22,714 nt of DNA from CAZPZR01 sp964591105 (lineage in GTDB: Bacteria; Bacillota; Clostridia; Lachnospirales; Lachnospiraceae), in assembly GCA_964591105.1 (NCBI GenBank), contig CAZPZR010000028.1:1-22714 (forward strand), read 5' to 3'. This document shows positions 1 through 7,245 of the stretch, in pieces. The notes below the pieces were generated by a model. It ran no database searches. It saw nothing but the letters and a program-made list of their open reading frames with translations, and had not been told where the DNA came from. Position 1 is the stretch's first letter, and each line of letters begins with the position of its first letter. A program made the position numbers and the translations under genes.

Positions 1-830
1 CATATGCAATCCGTACAGTATCTGAGACATTTGAATCTAACGGTTCTACATCTCAGGCAAGTATCTGTGCATCATCTATGTCACTGATGGCTGCTGGTGT
101 ACCAATCAAAGCTCCTGTAGCTGGTATTTCTGCCGGACTTGTAACTGGTGATACAGATGATGATTACCTTGTACTTACAGATATTCAGGGATTGGAAGAC
201 TTCTTCGGAGATATGGACTTTAAGGTAGCTGGTACACACAAAGGTATCACAGCAATCCAGATGGATATCAAGATTCACGGATTAACAAGACCAATCATCG
301 AAAAAGCAATTGCTGCAACAAAAGCTGCAAGAACATACATCTTAGATGAAGTAATGAATAAAACAATTGCTGAACCAAGAGCAGAAGTAGGAGAATATGC
401 ACCAAAGATTATCCAGATGCAGATTGACCCACAGAAGATTGGTGAAGTAGTTGGACAGCGTGGTAAAACAATCAACGCAATCATCGAACAGACAGGTGTT
501 AAGATTGACATCACAGATGATGGTTCTGTATCTATCTGCGGAACAGACGCAGAGAAGATGGAATTAGCTCAGAAGTTAATCTATATCATCGTAACAGATT
601 ACGAAGCTGGACAGGTTCTGGAAGGTAAAGTAACAAGCATCAAAGAATTTGGAGCTTTCCTCGAATTTGCACCAGGAAAAGAAGGAATGGTACACATTTC
701 TAAACTTTCAAAAGAAAGAGTAAACCATGTAGAGGATGTACTTACACTCGGCGACGTTGTGAAAGTAGTATGCCTTGGAAAAGACAAGATGGGAAGATTC
801 TCCTTCAGTATGAAAGACGTAGCAGAATAA
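1..830 (+). CDS. pnp: Polyribonucleotide nucleotidyltransferase (PNPase), 3' part only
   Basis: PNPase degrades RNA 3' to 5' by phosphorolysis in mRNA turnover and RNA quality control. The frame is open from base 3, so the gene enters from the left edge; about 275 of the usual ~700 residues are visible. The first residues (YAIRTVSE, then SNGSTSQASICAS) match the conserved second RNase PH-like core domain, so the Met at base 78 is internal and not the start. A KH domain follows, with its GxxG loop as GQRG near base 450, then an S1 RNA-binding domain (GKVTSIKEFGAFLEF, ending FSMKD). The C-terminus is intact and lacks the long acidic tail seen in some relatives. A strong hairpin terminator follows directly. 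The identity is certain; only the 5' end is missing. Confidence 0.97.
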   Translation, partial: YAIRTVSETFESNGSTSQASICASSMSLMAAGVPIKAPVAGISAGLVTGDTDDDYLVLTDIQGLEDFFGDMDFKVAGTHKGITAIQMDIKIHGLTRPIIEKAIAATKAARTYILDEVMNKTIAEPRAEVGEYAPKIIQMQIDPQKIGEVVGQRGKTINAIIEQTGVKIDITDDGSVSICGTDAEKMELAQKLIYIIVTDYEAGQVLEGKVTSIKEFGAFLEFAPGKEGMVHISKLSKERVNHVEDVLTLGDVVKVVCLGKDKMGRFSFSMKDVAE

Positions 831-839
831 GAATAAAAG

Positions 840-878
840 AAAACCTTCGGGCACAAAGTGTGTTCGAAGGTTTTTTAC
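840..878. terminator. Rho-independent terminator between pnp and the convergent HTH gene
   Basis: Arm 840-855 pairs with 859-874. The outer nine pairs (AAACCTTCG with CGAAGGTTT) are perfect, and the inner part adds G-U and Watson-Crick pairs around a three-base loop. A run of T follows on the plus strand at 871-876. On the minus strand the arm is followed by T-rich sequence (complement of AAAAGA), so the element can serve both pnp and the leftward gene that ends at 892. Confidence 0.88.
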
Positions 879-891
879 TGTATTATGAAGT

Positions 892-1329
892 TTAATCCAA
901 TGGTGCTTCATCCATGGAATAAAGAAGTTCATTGGTTTCCTGCACAGAAATTTTCTGGTTGATTGAGAAAATCAAAATAGAATCACGGCGACACTTTGGA
1001 TAAAGGGTTCCTTCCTGTGCAATCGCTAATGTACGCTGAACTTCATCTAAAGGCAATGCAAGAGAAATACATAGGGCAATAATCTTATCTCGCCCAGGCT
1101 TTTTCGTTCCATTTAAAATCTGATATCCATAATTACGCTGAATCTGCGAGCGTCGAATCAATTCACTGGCTGTTATCCCAGCATCACACATATGTTTCAA
1201 CAGATATTCATGAACGGAGGAAGGAAGTGTGTGAAGTTCCTCAGATTGTGAATATGTATATAAATCAGAAACGTTCTCCGTGGAATTTAAAATTTGTAAT
1301 AATTCATTCGTACTTTTTTGTCTACACAT
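892..1329 (-). CDS. XRE-like helix-turn-helix regulator, divergent from kinase
   Basis: A 145-residue soluble protein. Residues ~38-105 read as an XRE/lambda-repressor-like helix-turn-helix: VHEYLLKHM, then a helix with ITASELIRRSQI, a turn, a recognition helix RNYGYQILNG, and a further helix DKIIALCISL. The 35-residue N-terminal leader is polar, and the C-terminal ~35 residues (CRRDSILIFSINQ to the end) form a family-specific tail. The start at 1329 has an AAAGGA-type ribosome site about 8 bases upstream. It is transcribed away from the kinase gene, with 72 bp between starts, and by position probably controls itself and the kinase. That role is inference; no target site is proven. I recall similar small HTH proteins beside kinase-like genes in Lachnospiraceae genomes, but their function is unknown to me. 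Confidence 0.72.
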   Translation of the reverse strand: MCRQKSTNELLQILNSTENVSDLYTYSQSEELHTLPSSVHEYLLKHMCDAGITASELIRRSQIQRNYGYQILNGTKKPGRDKIIALCISLALPLDEVQRTLAIAQEGTLYPKCRRDSILIFSINQKISVQETNELLYSMDEAPLD

Positions 1330-1342
1330 TTTTTGTCCTTTC

Positions 1343-1371
1343 TTGTGCTGAAATTGATTTTATCATATAAT
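1343..1371 (+). promoter_or_regulatory. Predicted sigma-A promoter for the kinase gene
   Basis: TTGTGC at 1343-1348, a 17-base spacer, and a perfect TATAAT at 1366-1371. The expected start is near 1378, giving a ~24-base leader that contains the AAGGTG ribosome site at 1389-1394. The -10 box shares bases 1366-1367 with the oppositely directed promoter. An imperfect dyad (TTAT, three bases, ATAA) at 1360-1370 covers the overlap and could be an operator half-site pair, but it is short. Confidence 0.65.
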
Positions 1372-1390
1372 TAGCCTAGAAAAAAAGCAA
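1362..1390 (-). promoter_or_regulatory. Predicted sigma-A promoter for the HTH regulator
   Basis: On the minus strand TTGCTT (plus-strand 1385-1390) is followed after 17 bases by TATGAT (plus-strand 1362-1367). Transcription would start near 1355 and leave a leader of about 26 bases before the ATG at 1329. The -10 box overlaps that of the rightward kinase promoter, and the -35 box overlaps the start of the kinase ribosome site. Confidence 0.55.
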
Positions 1391-1401
1391 GGTGAAAATG
1401 T

Positions 1402-2496
1402 ATGAGATTAGAGGAACAGTATCGAATTCAAGAGTATATAGATTTGGGGATTCTAGAACAAGAGAAGACTGTACGCTTGAAAAGAAATAAAGTATATGGA
1501 ACGATATGCGTAGAAAAACGGGTTTCGCGTAGCTTGGAATCGATTTATCAGTATTTGAAAGAACAAAAGATCTGTGGCATACCAGAGATTTATGAATGTA
1601 TTCCAGATGGAGAAGAACTCCTGATCATTGAGCAGTATATTGAGGGACAGACATTGGAGGATGTGATTCATGAGGCCGTGATTCCGGAAGATGAGGCAAT
1701 CAGAATTTTAGATTGCCTGTGTGAAACGGTAGCAAATTTGCATCATGCGAATCCGGCAATTGTATGTAGAGATTTAAAAGCCGAAAATATTATGTTGGAT
1801 CGAGAGAAGAAAGTTTGGATTGTTGATTTTAATATTTCCAGAACCTATCAAGAGGGAAAGAACCGAGATACTGTGCTTCTTGGAACTGTGGAATATGCAG
1901 CACCAGAACAATTTGGGTTTATCCAAACGGATCATCGAACAGATATTTATTCCTTGGGAGTTTTACTGAATTATATGATTTCTAGGAAATTCCCGGTTGA
2001 TGGAATTGCAGAAGGGAAAATTGAAAATGTTATTCGCAAATGCACTTCTATTGATCCGGAAAATCGCTATCAAAGCGTGGAAGAATTGCAGAAAGATTTG
2101 TGGAAACTGTGTCCGAAAGCGTATGAAAATCGGAAAAGGAAATCTCAATCATTTGCAATTCCAGGATTTCGCAGTAAAAAACTATGGAAAATGGCTGTTG
2201 CAATCTTTGGGTATAGTCTGATTACATGGTTTTGTTTTACGTTAGATATGGAAGACGAACTGGTGAAATTGACGCCTGTTGTGTTAAAAATTGAACAGGC
2301 ATTATTATGGATTTCTCAGATGATATTCATTGCAATTGCATTTGATTATCGAGACTGTAATGCGGGAAAACGTTGGATGGGACATCCGAACAAAATGATT
2401 CGTGTGATTGCCTGCTGCGCTGCAGAATGTATTTTGCTTTTTCTAGCCATTTTCTTGTGTGTGTTTATAGAAAATATAATGTTATATGTATGCTAA
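1402..2496 (+). CDS. Membrane-anchored Ser/Thr protein kinase-like protein
   Basis: A 364-residue protein: kinase fold at residues ~8-235, then three hydrophobic segments at ~263-281, ~296-314 and ~333-358. Visible motifs are the VAIK-type lysine (K39 in ICVEKRV), the catalytic loop VCRDLKAENIML (D124, K126, N129; Cys replaces the usual His of HRD), the metal-binding motif as DFN (D142-N144) instead of DFG, APEQ at 167-170 and DIYSLG at 181-186. The ATP and metal ligands are therefore present, and activity is plausible. The glycine-rich loop is poorly conserved. There are no PASTA repeats, so this is not the usual PrkC-type kinase. The start at 1402 has AAGGTG seven bases upstream. It is divergent from an HTH regulator and followed by a zinc-ribbon membrane protein. 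Substrate and stimulus are unknown. Confidence 0.87.
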   Translation: MRLEEQYRIQEYIDLGILEQEKTVRLKRNKVYGTICVEKRVSRSLESIYQYLKEQKICGIPEIYECIPDGEELLIIEQYIEGQTLEDVIHEAVIPEDEAIRILDCLCETVANLHHANPAIVCRDLKAENIMLDREKKVWIVDFNISRTYQEGKNRDTVLLGTVEYAAPEQFGFIQTDHRTDIYSLGVLLNYMISRKFPVDGIAEGKIENVIRKCTSIDPENRYQSVEELQKDLWKLCPKAYENRKRKSQSFAIPGFRSKKLWKMAVAIFGYSLITWFCFTLDMEDELVKLTPVVLKIEQALLWISQMIFIAIAFDYRDCNAGKRWMGHPNKMIRVIACCAAECILLFLAIFLCVFIENIMLYVC

Positions 2497-2588
2497 AAGC
2501 ATACCAATGGAAAAGAGAATCCGATTATACTAACGTGTATGACGAACTCTTTTACAGGGTTAAAACACACAAGAAATGAGGTAAAGGG

Positions 2589-3158
2589 ATGAAGAAAGAA
2601 AAACCAACGACAAAGATTTGTAAGTATTGTTCTACAGAAATTCCCTATGAAGCGAAGGTTTGTCCACAGTGCAGAAAGAAACAGAAAAAAGGAATAGTTT
2701 TTAAAGCATTTATTGTGATTGCAATTTTGGTCGTCCTATTTTCAATATTTGGTTCTGAGGAAGAAGAAGAGATACAGACGGAATTTTCAGTAGGCGAGAC
2801 ATTCAAAGGTGAAGATATTAATATTACTTATATTGAATGTGGGGATTATGAAACAGACAATATGTTTATGGAACCAAAAAAAGGATATAAGTATATTTAT
2901 GCTGAATTCGAATTTGAAAATCCTTCTGACTCAGATACGGGAGTAGGCTTTTGGGATTTCTCTTGCTACGCAGACGGATATTCTTGTGAGGCGACCTACT
3001 TTGATGAAGATGATCTGACTGCTTATGACAATCTTTCACCAGGAAATAAGGTAAAGGGAAAAGTATATTTTGAAGTTCCGAAAGATAGTGAAAAGATTAT
3101 CTTAGAATATGACTTGGATTATTGGGATGAAACAAAGCTTAATTTTATCGTGAAGTAA
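2589..3158 (+). CDS. Zinc-ribbon, single-pass membrane protein with DUF4352-like outer domain
   Basis: A 189-residue protein with three parts. Residues 11-28 form a zinc ribbon (CKYC...CPQC; Cys 11, 14, 25, 28) on the likely cytoplasmic side. Residues ~37-54 are a strongly hydrophobic membrane segment preceded by lysines. An acidic linker (EEEEE) leads to a ~125-residue outer domain, rich in Tyr, Asp and Glu, with the beta-sandwich pattern of the DUF4352 family (VGETFKG at its start, YKYIYAEFEFEN in the middle, GKVYFEVPKDSEKIILEY near the end). The start follows GAGG at 2578-2581. It lies 92 bp after the kinase on the same strand with no strong terminator between, so it may be co-transcribed. 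A sensory or scaffold role beside the kinase is inference. The family assignment is by pattern only. Confidence 0.8.
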   Translation: MKKEKPTTKICKYCSTEIPYEAKVCPQCRKKQKKGIVFKAFIVIAILVVLFSIFGSEEEEEIQTEFSVGETFKGEDINITYIECGDYETDNMFMEPKKGYKYIYAEFEFENPSDSDTGVGFWDFSCYADGYSCEATYFDEDDLTAYDNLSPGNKVKGKVYFEVPKDSEKIILEYDLDYWDETKLNFIVK

Positions 3159-3195
3159 AGGAAGAGTGTTGAACTTATTCGTCGCCTATCATTGT

Positions 3196-3240
3196 AATAG
3201 ACACCGAATTCTGCCATGTTGGCAGGAGTCGGTGTCTATT
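3196..3240. terminator. Long hairpin after the zinc-ribbon gene, weak T tail
   Basis: Bases 3196-3207 (AATAGACACCGA) pair perfectly with 3229-3240, and after one mismatch bases 3209-3215 pair with 3221-3227 around the loop ATGTT. The stem is about 19 pairs. The outer pairs are A/T, but the trailing T-run is short (TATTTACG), so termination efficiency is uncertain. The near-symmetry means it could act in either direction. Confidence 0.55.
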
Positions 3241-3393
3241 TACGTATATATGCAAAAGGAAGTTTTTGGTGATGAGATGAGTTTGATATATGAGAAAATT
3301 TAAAAATTTCCGACAAATTTTTCAAAAAAGCGTCACATTTTTGCTGTTCAGTTGTCTTACTTATGGGGGGGAGAGCAGGAAGGAGAACAAAGA

Positions 3394-3789
3394 ATGAAAA
3401 ACAAAAGATGGAGGCGTTTCCTTGCAGCGGTATTGGCAGTCACTGTCCTTGCAACGACGATTGACACTACCTTGCTGGCAGCGCCGGAAACAACACAAGA
3501 GACGACAGAAGAAGAAACTGCAGAAATGGCAGATACTGAGGAAGAAGAAGGGGAGTCTGATGCAGTTATCCTTTCGGAAGTGGAAGAAGAACGAGAGGAG
3601 GATAGTAAGACCTTCTATATGAGTGATGGCTCTTTTATGGTCGCACAGTATGATGTCCCAATCCATTATGAAGATGAAGAGGGAGAATGGCAGGAGATTG
3701 ATCGTACATTGGAATTGGAAACAGAAGAAGAGACAGCTACGACAGTTGCAACTGTATGTCTGGGAGATGCAGAAGAAGATGCCCACTAA
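3394..3789 (+). pseudogene. N-terminal fragment of a secreted RHS/YD-repeat wall protein
   Basis: This codes 131 residues from an ATG at 3394, preceded by AAGGAG at 3380-3385 with eight-base spacing. The N-terminus is a classic signal peptide (MKNKRWRRF, then a hydrophobic core LAAVLAVTVLATT) with likely cleavage near LLAAPE at residue ~28. A very acidic Thr/Glu-rich linker follows, then SFMVAQYDVPIHYEDEEGEW, a module typical of the N-terminal part of giant Lachnospiraceae YD-repeat proteins. The frame meets TAA at 3787-3789, yet the same frame continues open beyond it into recognisable sequence of the same protein. I read this as the head of a broken gene that normally exceeds 2,000 residues, with an internal deletion near 3770-3790. 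A short secreted product could still be made. Confidence 0.75.
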
Positions 3790-5916
3790 GATCACGGATG
3801 GAGCAGGACATACGATAAAACAGATGGGACTTATGTCAGATCTTATTCGGATCTTGTAAGTGGGACGAGTTCCACCAGTTTTGGCAAAGGTTGGCGGAGA
3901 GAAAGTGTGAGCGTTACAATCCCAGAGGATACAGAGTCGGTGAGTGTCTATCTTTTGCTGCGGAATGCAACAGGAACAGCATACTTTGATGGCTTGCAAT
4001 TGGAAAGCGGAAGCAGCAGAAATAGTTATAACATGTTGGAAAACTCAAGTTTTGAACAGGTGAGCGACGGACAGCCAGAAGGCTGGAACTTGGAGAACAC
4101 AGGAACAGAAGATGGAAGTTCCAAAGGACACTATTGGAATGGGGCATATTCTCTGAAACTCAAGGGAGAAGCATCCAAGAACAAATATGTGTATCAAGAA
4201 GTGGCAGTGGATAGTCCGGAAAGTGAAGTCTATATGTTCAGTGGATGGGCTTTGGCAGATGCAGTTCCAGATACGAAGAAGACACAACGACAGTTCGACC
4301 TGTTTGCAAGGATCTATTATTCTGATGGTACGAGTGAATTTAAGACCAAACAAGGAGAGTTTAATCGAGAAGTTCCAGGATGGCAGCGCGCAAGCATGGT
4401 CTTTGATCTGAGTGATGGGGATTCCAAGACGACAAAGACCGTCACAAAGATCCGTGTGGGAATGCGATATTATAAACAGGCGAATGCGGCATATTTTGAT
4501 CATATGCAGCTAAAAAAAGATGTCACGAATCTATATACCTACGATAGCGAAGGAAATCTGATCACTGCGAAAGAAAAAGGGGAGAAAACTTCGGCACTGA
4601 ACTACGATGACCAGTCCAACCTGACTTCTGTGCGGGATGCGGAAGATAATCTCTATGAATATGAATACAATGATGCGCATCAGGTCACAAAAGCGACCAC
4701 ACCATTAAAGCAGACGATCACGTATCATTATAAGTCGAATGGGACTGTGAACAGTACAGTGATCAGCAACCCGAAGGGAACCAAAAAGATCAAAACAGGA
4801 ACTATATACAGCAGTGAGACAAATGGGATCTCTGCAGGAGCATATGTGACAAAGACACGTGACCAAAATGGAAACGATACGACCTATGATTACAACGTGA
4901 AGACGGGGAATCTCAAGTCTGTGCAGACACCGGATCAGGTGACAACATCTTATCGCTACAATGCCAAGAATGACCAGCTACAACAGGTGACTTCTGGAGA
5001 TACCAGTGTAACATACACCTATGATGCTTCCAATACAAGTCTGGAGGCCATCACTTGTCACAGTGGTACTTACCAGTTTGCCTACGATACCTATGGGAAT
5101 GTGGTCACAACGAAAGTGGGAGAACAGACGCTTAGTACGAATACTTATGCGGCAAACAATGGAAAACTGATCAAAAATACGTATGGAAATGGGGACGAAA
5201 GATCTTATACCTATACAAAGGCAGGGAATCTTGCTACAGAAAAGATCAATGGAGTAAGGACAGCAGGATGGACCTATGATGCTGCACAGCAGTTGGCAAT
5301 ATACCGGGATTATCAGAATCAGGAGAAGCATGTCTATGACTATGATGACAGTGGACGCGTGTTAGAAGAAAAAGTAACAGCATTTACGGATTCCGATGTT
5401 GAAAAACGATATGCAACACTTTATGTGTATGATGCACTGAACCGGGTGAAAAAACAACAGGTAGCAGTCCAGGGAAGAACCAACACAGCAACCTATCAGT
5501 ATAATAAGAATGGCCAGCCATCCAAACTTAGTATCAGTGGAAGCCGCACGCTGGAGTATCAATATGATACCTTGGGACGTCTGAGCACCAAGACTCTGTC
5601 ATTGGATACACCATTGAAATATCGGTATACGTATCGGAGATCTGGAAGAGATGAGACCAATACAGATAGCAGTTTTAAATATACGACGACACAATTGTAT
5701 AAAGAAGCATTGGGGACAAGAGGCTATTATTATAGTTATGACAGCATGGGAAATATCATTTCCATCAAAGAGGGAATACAGACCGAGGAGTCCTCAGCAC
5801 TGACGGAGGTAGAAGAAAAAGTTACATACTGTTACGATTCACAGAATCAGCTGAGCAGGGAAAACAACCTTTGCAGTAATGTGCTTAGCAACGATGCTGG
5901 CAGGTGTGGATTATGA
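3790..5916 (+). pseudogene. YD-repeat (RHS-like) segment, 5' and 3' truncated
   Basis: The frame is in phase with the signal-peptide fragment upstream. It begins with part of a beta-sandwich, carbohydrate-binding-like module (DHGWSRTYDKTDGTYVRSYS to VYLLLRNATGTAYFDGLQLE), then a second such module (NMLENSSFEQ to ANAAYFDHMQLKK, bases ~4030-4515). From ~4530 there are about a dozen YD repeats, for example YDSEGNLITAKE, YDTYGNVVTT, YDDSGRVLEEKV, YDALNRV, YDTLGRLSTK and YDSMGNIISI. The last real repeat is YDSQNQLSREN near 5865; the remaining ~15 residues are out-of-frame readthrough of the next gene. The RHS core end and any variable toxin tip are missing. A GTG at 3907 could restart translation (GGAGA at 3896-3900), but without a signal peptide. 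RHS/YD proteins are large beta-shell surface or toxin-delivery proteins; this copy is almost certainly inactive. Confidence 0.82.
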
Positions 5917-6148
5917 ATATCATGCAATATTAGGTGGTTATTTCTTCTACATATTTCACGATATTCACCCGGTCAGTATCCCATTTGCCTTTGCATCTAT
6001 GCTCAAAGAACCATGGGCACTTTTGGGATTTGGGTTTACACTGACCTATAATGGAGAAAGAGGAAAACAGAATAAATGGCTCAACTATGCGTTCTATCCG
6101 GTACATCTGTTGATACTTGGGTTGTTACGTTTGTGGTTGAATATTTGA
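5855..6148 (+). pseudogene. C-terminal remnant of a TraX-family membrane protein
   Basis: In a frame different from the YD-repeat gene, bases 5855-6148 encode ~97 residues with three hydrophobic stretches: FAVMCLATMLAG through GGYFFYIF, SIPFAFASMLKEPWALLGFG, and a C-terminal FYPVHLLILGLLRLWL. The closing NGERGKQNKW...FYPVHLLILGLL is characteristic of Firmicutes TraX-like proteins, relatives of the F-plasmid pilin acetylase and acyltransferase-3 enzymes. Full-length proteins are about 220-240 residues, so the N-terminal half is absent. The frame closes upstream at a TGA (5852-5854) inside YD-repeat sequence, so the two genes are fused at a deletion junction near 5855-5875. No ribosome site precedes the Met at 5879. 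It is a remnant and probably not functional. Confidence 0.72.
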
Positions 6149-6160
6149 TGTTGAATGAGC

Positions 6161-6198
6161 ACACGCTTGATAGGACTTGAGTTTCTGTCAAGCGTGTT
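6161..6198 (+). terminator. Terminator after the TraX remnant
   Basis: ACACGCTTGA at 6161-6170 pairs perfectly with TCAAGCGTGT at 6188-6197; a few weaker pairs extend towards a ~9-base loop. TTTT then CAATTTT follows. It isolates the spoIIIA operon from the decayed locus. Confidence 0.82.
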
Positions 6199-6217
6199 TT
6201 CAATTTTACGCAATCTT

Positions 6218-6245
6218 GCATATTTGAATTTCTTCCACATATATT
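6218..6245 (+). promoter_or_regulatory. Predicted sigma-E promoter of the spoIIIA operon
   Basis: GCATATT at 6218-6224 matches the B. subtilis sigma-E -35 consensus (kmATATT). After 13 bases, CATATATT at 6238-6245 differs from the -10 consensus CATACAhT at one position. The start would fall near 6252, just ahead of the AGAGGTGG ribosome site at 6254-6261. The B. subtilis spoIIIA operon is known to be sigma-E dependent, so motif and context agree. Confidence 0.68.
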
Positions 6246-6267
6246 GAGACTAAAGAGGTGGACAAAG

Positions 6268-7245
6268 ATGCAGGTAAATACACAGCAAACGCACATACTT
6301 AGAATATTTCCAGAGAAGATACGTCAATACTTGCAGAAAGAATGGATGCAAATGGAAGAGTTTGATATCACCAAGCTGCAGGAAATCCGACTTCGAATTG
6401 GAAAACCTTTGCTTTTCTATTATGCAGGACGAGAATGGAATGCTTCCCATCCTTACATCGTGACAAGAGAGAATGTAAAAGAAGTTTTAGAATACATCAG
6501 CCACTATTCCCTATACGCCTACGAGCAGGATATGAGGCAAGGGTTTATTACCATAGAAGGAGGGCACCGAGTAGGAATGACTGGTCAGGCAATCGTAGAG
6601 AATGGAAAACTCAAGAATCAAAAGAACATTTCAGCAATGAATATCCGTATTTGTCATGAAATTATAGGTTGTGCAAATCAAGTATTTCCCTATGTGACGG
6701 AAGAAAAGAATTTTTTACATACATTGATTGTGTCACCGCCAGGATGTGGGAAAACAACACTTCTGCGGGACATGGTACGACAAATTTCAGAAGGAAATTC
6801 CTATGTAAGTGGAAGAACAGTTGGTACGGTGGATGAACGTTCGGAAATCGGTGGTTGTTATCAGGGAATACCGCAGAATCAGATAGGCAGACGAACGGAC
6901 ATATTAGCTGGGTGTCCGAAAGTAGAAGGAATGCTGCTTCTCATTCGTTCCATGAATCCGCAAGTGCTTGTGGTGGATGAAATCGGAACAACGGAAGATG
7001 TACATGCTGTAGAGTATGCGATGCATTGTGGATGTAAAATGCTTGCTACGGTTCATGCAGGGTCCATGGAGGAACTGAAACAGCGCCCTATGTTCCATCA
7101 GATGATTGAGGAAAAACGTTTCGAACGTTATATTGTGCTGAGCAATCATACACATGTGGGTTTTGTAGAAGGAATTTATGATGGCCGAGGAGCATGCTTA
7201 TATCGGGAGTCGGACACAAAGAAAACAGGTGCAGTGGGATGCTGA
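6268..7245 (+). CDS. spoIIIAA: Stage III sporulation protein AA, secretion-type ATPase
   Basis: A 325-residue ATPase of the type II/IV secretion (PilT/VirB11-like) class, thought to power the SpoIIIA-SpoIIQ channel between mother cell and forespore. Visible features are the Walker A motif SPPGCGKTT (residues 156-164), the Walker B motif VLVVDEIG (D237, E238), and MLATVHAGS, equivalent to the His box of this class. The N-terminal region has the SpoIIIAA-typical LQEIRLRIGKPL and ITIEGGHRVGMTGQA. I chose the ATG at 6268 because AGAGGTGG (6254-6261) sits correctly upstream; an in-frame TTG at 6244 lies within the predicted promoter. Its TGA overlaps the next gene, indicating translational coupling. 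Confidence 0.95.
   Translation: MQVNTQQTHILRIFPEKIRQYLQKEWMQMEEFDITKLQEIRLRIGKPLLFYYAGREWNASHPYIVTRENVKEVLEYISHYSLYAYEQDMRQGFITIEGGHRVGMTGQAIVENGKLKNQKNISAMNIRICHEIIGCANQVFPYVTEEKNFLHTLIVSPPGCGKTTLLRDMVRQISEGNSYVSGRTVGTVDERSEIGGCYQGIPQNQIGRRTDILAGCPKVEGMLLLIRSMNPQVLVVDEIGTTEDVHAVEYAMHCGCKMLATVHAGSMEELKQRPMFHQMIEEKRFERYIVLSNHTHVGFVEGIYDGRGACLYRESDTKKTGAVGC

Noticed and set aside
2511..2553. Possible terminator between kinase and zinc-ribbon gene (AAAAGAG with CTCTTTT)
   Set aside because: The outer stem is seven weak pairs with a large, poorly paired interior and a T-run that is part of the arm. Too weak to call.
2373..2579. Plus-strand frame overlapping the 3' end of the kinase gene (68 codons)
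   Set aside because: It is mostly inside the kinase in another frame, with no ribosome site and no recognisable sequence.
3361..3999. Long open frame antisense to the YD-repeat pseudogene (212 codons, minus strand)
   Set aside because: It mirrors the acidic, low-complexity coding strand, is rich in Cys/Phe/Ser with no domain pattern, and has no ribosome site. It is a by-product of codon bias.
4530..5866. YD repeats considered as DNA tandem repeats
   Set aside because: The similarity is at protein level only. Nucleotide units diverge too much for a tandem or CRISPR-like array.
5917..6267. Search for an insertion sequence or attachment site near the RHS-TraX junction and spoIIIA promoter
   Set aside because: I saw no transposase fragment, paired terminal inverted repeats, target duplication or tRNA.
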